Source: Pantoea coffeiphila (GTDB lineage: Bacteria > Pseudomonadota > Gammaproteobacteria > Enterobacterales > Enterobacteriaceae). Taken from it: 64,000 nt of DNA. The position numbers and the translations under genes were made by a program. The notes under the pieces were generated by a model. That model was not told the origin of the DNA, did not search any database, and saw nothing but the letters and a program-made list of their open reading frames with translations. The stretch is taken from assembly GCF_016909495.1 (NCBI RefSeq), contig NZ_JAFBFW010000005.1, forward strand, positions 248,001-312,000, in the 5' to 3' direction. Of this stretch, positions 54,787 to 61,904 are shown piece after piece; positions within the stretch are counted from its first letter, which is position 1, and the number at the start of each line of letters is the position of its first letter.

Positions 54787-55530
54787 TTACGGGCAGATCA
54801 CCGGAATTCCCAGGTCCTGCGGCGGAGCGGCATCGCTAATCAGACCGTCGAAGGCGCTGAGATCGGCGATGCGCGCCGGAAGCACCTTGCCGAATTTGCT
54901 GCTGTCAGCCACCAGCAGTCGCTGGCGTGCACGCTGAAGCGCCAGCAGCTTTACCGGCAGCTCGTTCAGGTTATAGCAGCTGGCACCCTGTTTGATATCT
55001 ACGCCCGCTGCGGAAATAAACGCCTTATCCGGGCAGAGGTTATCCATCACCGACAGCTGACCCAGTGGGGTAAACATGGCGTTGTCCGGGTGGAATTCAC
55101 CACCGCAGAGGATCACCCGGCAGGCCGGTTTTTCCTTCAGGGCGAGGAAAGTATTCACCGCACAACAGACGGCGGTAAACGGCATATCGTCGTCAATCGC
55201 GTCAATAATCCACGGAATAGTGGTGCCGCAGTCAAAGTAAATCGTCTCATTGGGATTAATCAGCGCCGCCGCGCGCAGACCCAGTAGCCGTTTTTGTTCA
55301 ACGTGCTGGCTCATCTGGTCGGAGACAAAATAGTGGCTCTGATTACGAATGGGATCGGCAACGATATAGCCGCCGAGCAGCACCACCGCACCGGGACCTT
55401 CATTCAGATCGCGGCGGATGGTCATCTCAGAGACGCCCAACAGCCGGGCGGCTTCTTTCAGATGGATTTTATCGGTGCGCTTCAGCGCCTGGGCCAGCTT
55501 GTTTATGCGCTCGTCGCGCCGGGTTTCCAT
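54787..55530 (-). CDS. deoR: Deoxyribose operon repressor DeoR
   Basis: 247 aa. The N-terminal DeoR-type HTH (METRRDERINKLAQALKRTD, then LKEAARLLGVSEMTIRRDL) and the sugar-phosphate-sensing domain (FDCGTTIPWIIDAID, NTFLALKEKPACR, LCGGEFH, AAGVDIKQGASCYNLNELPVK, SKFGK) follow E. coli DeoR residue by residue, which sets it apart from other DeoR-family members. It should bind the operators at 39271 and 39429 and be released by deoxyribose-5-phosphate. The start at 55530 is chosen by alignment. In E. coli deoR is far from the deo operon; here it is about 15 kb away. Confidence 0.93.
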   Translation of the reverse strand: METRRDERINKLAQALKRTDKIHLKEAARLLGVSEMTIRRDLNEGPGAVVLLGGYIVADPIRNQSHYFVSDQMSQHVEQKRLLGLRAAALINPNETIYFDCGTTIPWIIDAIDDDMPFTAVCCAVNTFLALKEKPACRVILCGGEFHPDNAMFTPLGQLSVMDNLCPDKAFISAAGVDIKQGASCYNLNELPVKLLALQRARQRLLVADSSKFGKVLPARIADLSAFDGLISDAAPPQDLGIPVICP

Positions 55531-55689
55531 GATGGTTCTTCCAATGTGGCGAATGACGGTAAAGGTCAACATTAACCTGGCCATTTCAGACAATTTGGAG
55601 TGTACCTTCAATAGGATAGCGCCGCAAATTCCACGCAAACCTGCCGGAAAGCCAATCCTGGCCGCACACAGGCGCGGGCAGGGCGGGCA

Positions 55690-56388
55690 TCAGATCGCTA
55701 CCAGCCCGCGTACGCCGTCCGCTTCCATATCCTCGCCGCGACCGCGCTGAACAATCTCCCCGCGCGACATCACCAGATAGCTGTCGGCCAGTTCAGCGGC
55801 GAAGTCGTAGAACTGCTCCACCAGCAGGATCGCCATATCACCGCGTTTCGCCAGCCCGGCGATCACCGCGCCGATCTCTTTGATCACCGAAGGCTGGATC
55901 CCTTCGGTGGGTTCATCAAGGATCAGCAGCTGGGGTTTACAGGCCAGCGCCCGCCCGATTGCCAGCTGCTGCTGCTGGCCGCCGGAAAGATCGCCGCCGC
56001 GCCGCTGCCGCATTTCCAGCAGCACCGGGAACAGCTGCCAGATCTCCTCCGGCACTTTAGCGGCCTGAGCGCCGGAAAAGCGCGCCAGACCCATCAGCAG
56101 GTTCTCTTCCACGGTCAGGCGGGGGAAGATCTCTCGGCCTTGCGGCACGTAGGCAATCCCGGCCTGCACCCGCTGGTGTGGCTTACGATTGTTAATCGAC
56201 TTATCCTGCCAGCTGATGGTGCCGGATTTGGCGGGGATCAGTCCCATCAGGCATTTCAGCAGGGTGGTTTTCCCCACACCGTTGCGGCCCAGCAGGCAGG
56301 TGACCTCGCCGGGGCGGGCTTCAAACGACAGTCCGCGCAGAATATGGCTGCCGCCGTAGTACTGATTCAGTTCCGATACTTTTAACAT
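55690..56388 (-). CDS. urtE: Urea ABC transporter ATPase UrtE
   Basis: 232 aa LivF-type ATPase. Walker A GRNGVGKTT, signature LSGGQQQQLA, Walker B LLILDEPTEGIQPSVI. The PTEGIQPS stretch is typical of UrtE. Its ATG is one base past the UrtD stop. Last gene of the urt operon. Confidence 0.93.
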   Translation of the reverse strand: MLKVSELNQYYGGSHILRGLSFEARPGEVTCLLGRNGVGKTTLLKCLMGLIPAKSGTISWQDKSINNRKPHQRVQAGIAYVPQGREIFPRLTVEENLLMGLARFSGAQAAKVPEEIWQLFPVLLEMRQRRGGDLSGGQQQQLAIGRALACKPQLLILDEPTEGIQPSVIKEIGAVIAGLAKRGDMAILLVEQFYDFAAELADSYLVMSRGEIVQRGRGEDMEADGVRGLVAI

Positions 56389-56389
56389 G

Positions 56390-57181
56390 TCAGCGCCCCA
56401 GATAGACTTCAATAACCTGCTCGTTGGCCTGCACCTGACGCAGCGATCCTTCCGCCAGTACCTGCCCCTGATGCAGCACCGTCACGTGGTCGGCAATGGT
56501 TTCTACAAAGCCCATGTCGTGTTCCACCACCATCAGCGAATGTTTTCCGGCGAGGCTGCGGAACAGCTCGGCGGTGTACTCCGTTTCCGCATCGGTCATT
56601 CCCGCCGCGGGTTCATCCAGCAGCAGCAGATGTGGCTCCTGCACCAGCAGCATGCCGATCTCAAGGAACTGTTTCTGACCGTGGGACAGCAGCCCGGCGG
56701 GGCGCTGCCGACTGCCGCCGAGGCGCAGCAGCTTAAGGACGTCATCGATCCGATCCTGCTGCTCGCCGTTCAGCTTTGCCCGCAGGCAGGCCCAGACGGA
56801 TTTATCGGTTTTCAGCGCGATTTCCAGATTTTCAAACACCGTCAGCGCCTCAAACACCGTTGGCTTCTGAAACTTGCGGCCAATGCCAACGCGGGCGATT
56901 TCCGGCGGCGACAGCGCTGTAAGATCGGTATCCTGGTCATAAACTACCCGGCCATTATCCGGGCGGGTTTTCCCGGTGATCACGTCCATCAGCGTGGTTT
57001 TACCCGCGCCGTTGGGGCCGATAATGCAGCGCAGCTCGCCCACGCCAATCTGCAACGAGAGATCGGTCAGCGCCCGGAAGCCGTCAAAGGAGACGTTGAT
57101 CTTCTCCAGCTGGAGGACCGGATCGGTTTGCGCGCGGTGGCGGTCGGACGGGTGGGGCTGGGTAAACAGTTGTTCAGTCAT
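56390..57181 (-). CDS. urtD: Urea ABC transporter ATPase UrtD
   Basis: 263 aa LivG-type ATPase. Walker A GPNGAGKTT, signature LSHGQKQFLEIGML (the SHGQKQ form marks UrtD), Walker B LLLLDEPAAGMTDAETE. AGGAGG 4 bases before ATG 57181 selects this start. Overlaps urtC by 8 bp. Confidence 0.94.
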   Translation of the reverse strand: MTEQLFTQPHPSDRHRAQTDPVLQLEKINVSFDGFRALTDLSLQIGVGELRCIIGPNGAGKTTLMDVITGKTRPDNGRVVYDQDTDLTALSPPEIARVGIGRKFQKPTVFEALTVFENLEIALKTDKSVWACLRAKLNGEQQDRIDDVLKLLRLGGSRQRPAGLLSHGQKQFLEIGMLLVQEPHLLLLDEPAAGMTDAETEYTAELFRSLAGKHSLMVVEHDMGFVETIADHVTVLHQGQVLAEGSLRQVQANEQVIEVYLGR

Positions 57182-58250
57182 GTTTCCTCCTGCGCAGCAG
57201 GCCAATCACGCCACGCGGCAGGAACAGCGTAACGAGGATAAACATCAGGCCGAGGAAAAACAGCCAGAATTCCGGGAAGGCGACGGTAAACCAGCTTTTC
57301 GCACCGTTGACGATCGCCGCACCCAGCATCGGGCCAATCAGCGTTCCGCGACCGCCCAGGGCGACCCAGATGGCGGCCTCAATCGAGTTGGTCGGCGACA
57401 TTTCACCGGGGTTGATAATGCCAACCTGCGGCACGTATAGCGCACCGGCCAGCCCGCACAGCACCGCCGACAGCGTCCAGACGAACAGCTTAAAGCCGCG
57501 CGGATCGTAACCGCAGAACATCAGGCGGTTTTCCGCATCGCGCACCGCGGTCAGCACGCGGCCAAACTTGCTGCGGGCCAGCGCAAAGCCGATGCCGAGG
57601 CTGATGACCAGCAGCAGCACCGTGGCGACAAACAGCCCGATGCGCGTGCCGGTGGTGGTAATCGGGAAGCCGAGCAGCGTGGTGAAACCGGTGAAGCCAT
57701 TATTACCACCGAAGCCGGTTTCATTGCGGAAGAACAGCAGCATGCCAGCATAGGTCAGCGCCTGGGTCATAATTGAAAAGTAGACCCCTTTGATCTTCGA
57801 ACGGAAGGCAAACCAGCCGAACACCAGCGCCAGCACGCCCGGCACCAGCACAATCAGGCACAGCGCCCAGGCGAAGTGCTGCGTTCCGGCCCAGAACCAC
57901 GGCAGCTCGCTCCACGACAGGAACGACATAAAAGCGGGCAGGCCATCACCGGCGGCCTGGCGCATCAGGTACATGCCCATCGCGTAGCCTCCCAGCGCGA
58001 AGAACAGGCCGTGACCGAGCGAGAGCAGCCCGGCGTAGCCCCACACCAGATCCAGCGCCACGGCGACAATGGCGTAGCAGAGGATTTTGCCGACCAGCGT
58101 CAGCGTGTAGGTTGACAGCGCCAGCGGGTTATCCTGCGGCAGCAGCGCAAGGAACGGCAGCACCAGCAGGGCCAGCAGCAGCACCGCCCCCAGCCCGAGG
58201 GTCAGACGCGGCGCTTTCTGCGCCACGGTTAGCGTCATGGGTTGCGTCAT
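57174..58250 (-). CDS. urtC: Urea ABC transporter permease UrtC
   Basis: 358 aa, LivM-type permease with about ten membrane helices. Signature DLVWGYAGLLSLGHGLFFALGGY and WVALGGRGTLIGPMLGA. Forms the inner-membrane channel with UrtB. Start overlaps the urtB stop by one base (ATG/TGA). Confidence 0.94.
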   Translation of the reverse strand: MTQPMTLTVAQKAPRLTLGLGAVLLLALLVLPFLALLPQDNPLALSTYTLTLVGKILCYAIVAVALDLVWGYAGLLSLGHGLFFALGGYAMGMYLMRQAAGDGLPAFMSFLSWSELPWFWAGTQHFAWALCLIVLVPGVLALVFGWFAFRSKIKGVYFSIMTQALTYAGMLLFFRNETGFGGNNGFTGFTTLLGFPITTTGTRIGLFVATVLLLVISLGIGFALARSKFGRVLTAVRDAENRLMFCGYDPRGFKLFVWTLSAVLCGLAGALYVPQVGIINPGEMSPTNSIEAAIWVALGGRGTLIGPMLGAAIVNGAKSWFTVAFPEFWLFFLGLMFILVTLFLPRGVIGLLRRRKHD

Positions 58251-59809
58251 CAGTCAATCACCCTTCCTTTAAAGGCGAACAGCCCCTGTGGCCGCTTCTG
58301 GATAAACAGCACGATCAGCACGAGGATCAGGATTTTGCCAAGCACGGCCCCGATCTGCGGTTCCAGCACCTTATTGAGAATACCGAGGCCGAGCGCGGCC
58401 ACCACGGTACCGGCCAGCTGGCCAACGCCGCCGGTCACCACCACCAGGAAGGAGTCGATAATATAGCCCTGACCCAGCTCCGGCCCGACGTTGCCCAGCT
58501 GTGAAAGCGCCACGCCCCCCAGCCCGGCAATGCCGGAACCCAGGCCGAAGGCCAGCATATCCACGCGCCCGGTGGGCACGCCGCAGCAGTCGGCCATGGC
58601 GCGGTTCTGCGTTACCGCCCGCACGTTCATGCCCAGACGCGTTTTATTGAGCAGCAGCCAGGTCAGTATCAGCACGCCAGCCACAAACACCATTACCGCC
58701 AGGCGGTTGTACGGCAGAACGAGGTTCGGCAGCACCTGCATTCCACCCGACAGCCAGGCAGGGTTAGCGACTTCCAGGTTCTGGGTGCCAAAGACGACGC
58801 GGACCAGCTGGATCAGCATCAGGCTGATGCCCCAGGTAGCCAGCAGCGTTTCCAGCGGGCGGCCATAAAGATGGCGAATGATGGTACGTTCGAGCACCAT
58901 GCCGATGGCGGCGGTAATAAAGAAGGCTACCGGCAGCGCCAGCAGCGGATAAAATGCCAGCCACTCCGGGGCAAAACGCTGAAACAGGTTTTGCACCATC
59001 CAGGTGGCGTAAGCACCCAGCATCAGCATTTCACCGTGGGCCATGTTAATCACCCCCAGCAGACCATAGGTGATAGCCAGACCGAGTGCCGCCAGCAGCA
59101 GCACGGAGCCCAGCGACAGGCCGGTAAAGGCCTGGCCGAGCACATCACCCAGCATCAGGCGATGGCGGATCTGTTTGAGGCTATCGGCGGCGGCGGCGCG
59201 TACGGTGGCATCCGTTTCATTTTGCGGTGACAGCAGGCGTTCCAGGCTGGCCTGGGTTTGCGGATCGCTGGTTTCGCCCAGCAGTTTGACCGCCTGCAGA
59301 CGCACCTGCGGGTCGCCGTCGGCCAGCTGTAACCCGGCAACGGCCTGGGCTAATACCGCATGGACGCTGCTGTCCTGCTCTGCCGCCAGCCTCTGGCGCA
59401 GCAGCGGCAGCTGATCGGGCTGGGCATCATTTTGCAGCGCACGCGCCGCTTTCAGCCGCGTCGCGGCCTGCGGGCTGACCAGCTGATGGGCGGCGAGCGT
59501 GGTGGCAATCATCGTGCGCAGCCGGTTATTCATAAACAGCTTTTTGGTGGCACCCACCGGCGCAGCGCTGCCTTCCAGCGGCGTCAGCTGGTCTTTAAGC
59601 TGGTTGAAGGGCTGTTTGTTCTCGTCGAGAACCACGGTTTCACCGTGCAGGGCCTGCAACAGCGGCAGGCGGGCAGGGTCCGGCGCTGCGGCCCACTGCT
59701 GGAGGATCTTCAGCTGATCGCTGCGGCTGGCGGCGGAAAAGTCCGCTGCCGGTCCGGCCACGGCAAGGCATGGCAGGCTGAACAGCAGTATTAGCAGCAA
59801 TCGCATCAT
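58250..59809 (-). CDS. urtB: Urea ABC transporter permease UrtB
   Basis: 519 aa. Signal-like N-terminus (1-18) and a long non-membrane N-terminal part (to about 220, with HEAT-like alpha repeats such as DGDPQVRLQAVKLLGETSDP), then a LivH-type permease with eight helices (INMAHGEMLMLGAYATW). This long extension is characteristic of UrtB of the urea branch and absent from LivH. Confidence 0.94.
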   Translation of the reverse strand: MMRLLLILLFSLPCLAVAGPAADFSAASRSDQLKILQQWAAAPDPARLPLLQALHGETVVLDENKQPFNQLKDQLTPLEGSAAPVGATKKLFMNNRLRTMIATTLAAHQLVSPQAATRLKAARALQNDAQPDQLPLLRQRLAAEQDSSVHAVLAQAVAGLQLADGDPQVRLQAVKLLGETSDPQTQASLERLLSPQNETDATVRAAAADSLKQIRHRLMLGDVLGQAFTGLSLGSVLLLAALGLAITYGLLGVINMAHGEMLMLGAYATWMVQNLFQRFAPEWLAFYPLLALPVAFFITAAIGMVLERTIIRHLYGRPLETLLATWGISLMLIQLVRVVFGTQNLEVANPAWLSGGMQVLPNLVLPYNRLAVMVFVAGVLILTWLLLNKTRLGMNVRAVTQNRAMADCCGVPTGRVDMLAFGLGSGIAGLGGVALSQLGNVGPELGQGYIIDSFLVVVTGGVGQLAGTVVAALGLGILNKVLEPQIGAVLGKILILVLIVLFIQKRPQGLFAFKGRVID

Positions 59810-59850
59810 AGTGTGCTCTCTCGCTTTTCTCGGGTGCGATGAATTTCAGC

Positions 59851-59871
59851 GGGCCAGGCAGCGCCTGGCCC
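59851..59871 (-). other. Intercistronic hairpin between urtA and urtB
   Basis: Perfect 9-bp stem GGGCCAGGC / GCCTGGCCC with a 3-base loop and no T-run, just after the urtA stop. Such hairpins after binding-protein genes commonly stabilise the upstream mRNA and lower downstream expression. Confidence 0.7.
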
Positions 59872-59886
59872 TTCGGAACGGGACTA

Positions 59887-61155
59887 TCAGTTGGTGGTTT
59901 TAACCGGGTGGTCAGGCTTTTTGTCGTTACCGGCGATGTACGGGCTCCACGGCTGGGCGCGAACCGGCTTATCGGTCTGCCACACCACGTTGAACTGGCC
60001 GTTATCTTCGATTTCGCCAATCATCACCGGTTTGTGCAGGTGGTGGTTGGTTTTATCCATGGTCAGAGTGAAGCCGTCCGGTGCGGCAAAGGTCTGTCCG
60101 GCCATGGCGGCGCGGACTTTATCCACGTCGGTGGTGCCTGCTTTCTCTACCGCCTGCGCCCACATATGGATGCCGACATAGGTGGCTTCCATCGGGTCGT
60201 TGGTCACCACGGTATCGGCGTTCGGCAGTTTGTGCGCTTTGGCATAGGCTTTATACGCCGCGACGAACTTGGCGTTAGCCGGATTATCCACCGACTCGAA
60301 GTAGTTCCACGCGGCCAGGTTGCCGACCAGCGGCTTGGTATCAATCCCGCGCAGCTCTTCTTCGCCTACCGAGAAGGCGACGACCGGTACATCGGTCGCT
60401 TTGATGCCCTGGTTAGCCAGCTCTTTGTAGAACGGCACGTTAGAGTCACCGTTGATGGTAGAAACCACCGCCGTTTTGCCACCGGCAGAGAACTTTTTGA
60501 TGTTGGATACGATAGTCTGGTAATCGCTGTAGCCAAACGGCGTGTAGACCTCTTCGATATCGCTGTCCTTCACGCCTTTAGAGTGCAGGAAAGCGCGCAG
60601 GATCTTGTTGGTGGTGCGCGGATAAACGTAGTCTGTACCCAGCAGGAAGAAGCGTTTTGCCGAACCGCCATCTTCACTCATCAGATACTCAACCGCCGGA
60701 ATCGCCTGCTGGTTTGGCGCGGCACCGGTGTAGAACACGTTTGGCGACATCTCTTCGCCTTCATACTGCACCGGATAGAACAGCAGGCCATTCAGCTCTT
60801 CAAACACCGGCAGAACGGACTTACGGGACACCGACGTCCAGCAGCCAAACACCACGGCGGCTTTATCCTGGGTCAGCAGCTGGCGGGCTTTTTCCGCAAA
60901 CAGCGGCCAGTTAGAGGCGGGATCGACCACCACCGGCTCCAGCTTTTTGCCCAGCACACCACCTTTGGCGTTAATTTCATCAATGGTCATCAGCGCCACG
61001 TCCTTCAGCGGCGTTTCGGAAATCGCCATGGTGCCGGAGAGCGAGTGCATAATGCCGACTTTAATGGTGTCGGCCGCCTGAGCGTTCCAGGATAATCCCA
61101 TGCCAATAACGGTGGCAGAAAGTGCAAAGGCCTTGAGCAATGAACGTCTTTTCAT
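59887..61155 (-). CDS. urtA: Urea ABC transporter substrate-binding protein UrtA
   Basis: 422 aa. Signal peptide MKRRSLLKAFALSATVIGMG (1-26, ending AQA; KRR but not a clear Tat motif), then a Leu/Ile/Val-type periplasmic binding fold. Urea-type features: GIMHSLSGTMAISETPLKD, VFGCWTSVSRKSVLPVFEELNGLLFYPVQYEGEE in part, and VTNDPMEATYVGIHMWAQAV. AGGGG 7 bases before ATG 61155. Delivers urea to UrtBC. Confidence 0.95.
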   Translation of the reverse strand: MKRRSLLKAFALSATVIGMGLSWNAQAADTIKVGIMHSLSGTMAISETPLKDVALMTIDEINAKGGVLGKKLEPVVVDPASNWPLFAEKARQLLTQDKAAVVFGCWTSVSRKSVLPVFEELNGLLFYPVQYEGEEMSPNVFYTGAAPNQQAIPAVEYLMSEDGGSAKRFFLLGTDYVYPRTTNKILRAFLHSKGVKDSDIEEVYTPFGYSDYQTIVSNIKKFSAGGKTAVVSTINGDSNVPFYKELANQGIKATDVPVVAFSVGEEELRGIDTKPLVGNLAAWNYFESVDNPANAKFVAAYKAYAKAHKLPNADTVVTNDPMEATYVGIHMWAQAVEKAGTTDVDKVRAAMAGQTFAAPDGFTLTMDKTNHHLHKPVMIGEIEDNGQFNVVWQTDKPVRAQPWSPYIAGNDKKPDHPVKTTN

Positions 61156-61183
61156 CAGTAATCCCCTGAAATTTTTTAAAAGA

Positions 61184-61894
61184 TTATGTGGGTGAAACCG
61201 TGTGTAGCCTCGCCTGCTGGAGCATATGCAATGTGATTTTTCTGACCTCTGCCCGACTGACGGCAATGTGGTCGGTCAGAATTTGTTGGGCCTCCTCGCT
61301 TTGCTGGTGAAGTACTGCGTTTAAGATCCGGGCGTGTTCGTTATAGGTGGCATCAACGCGATCCTCACGGGTGAAGTCGAGGCGGCGGATGATGCGGATT
61401 TTTTCAGTTAACTCGCTGTGAATACGGGCCATTTCCTCGTTGCCTGCGGCGGAAACCAGCGCCATATGAAACGCTTCGTCATGCAGGGAAACGGCGATAA
61501 AGTCCGCCAGGCGCGGTTCGTCAATCCAGAAGCGCGTCAGCCGGTCGAGCAGCTCGCTGCACTGCCGGGCGGGCAGGCGGCAGAGCCGTTTCACCGCCTC
61601 GCACTCCAGCACCGTGCGCAGATCGTACAGCTCTTCGAAGTACGCAAAATCAAACTGGCGAACCTGCCAGCCGAGGCGGTTCCACACTTCGACATAGCCT
61701 TCACGCTCCAGGCGAAACAGCGCCTGGCGCACCGGGGTGCGGCTGACCGCCATGCGCGTGGCGATTTCGCTTTCGCTGAAGCGGTCGCCCGGCATCAGAC
61801 GAAAGTCGAAAATGTCATTTTTCAGCGCGTGGTAGACGCGATCGGCCAGCACCTCCGGCCGATCTTTGCTGTTTTTCTGCGACGATCCCTGCAT
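61184..61894 (-). CDS. GntR-family (FCD domain) regulator of the urea locus
   Basis: 236 aa. Winged HTH (about 12-75: LADRVYHALKNDIFDFRLMPG, SESEIATRMAVSRTPVRQAL) and a C-terminal FCD ligand domain (about 95-220) with the metal-binding residues DEAFHMAL and a later His (EHARILNAV). Between urea carboxylase and urtA in one transcription unit (gaps of 10 and 28 bp), so probably controls urea/allophanate genes and itself. AAGGA 9 bases before the ATG selects 61894. Confidence 0.85.
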   Translation of the reverse strand: MQGSSQKNSKDRPEVLADRVYHALKNDIFDFRLMPGDRFSESEIATRMAVSRTPVRQALFRLEREGYVEVWNRLGWQVRQFDFAYFEELYDLRTVLECEAVKRLCRLPARQCSELLDRLTRFWIDEPRLADFIAVSLHDEAFHMALVSAAGNEEMARIHSELTEKIRIIRRLDFTREDRVDATYNEHARILNAVLHQQSEEAQQILTDHIAVSRAEVRKITLHMLQQARLHTVSPT

Positions 61895-61904
61895 GCTCAC
61901 ATCC

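Noticed and set aside
59839-61095. 418-codon plus-strand frame opposite urtA
   Set aside because: Antisense shadow of urtA; composition skewed to Arg/His/Val with no signature.
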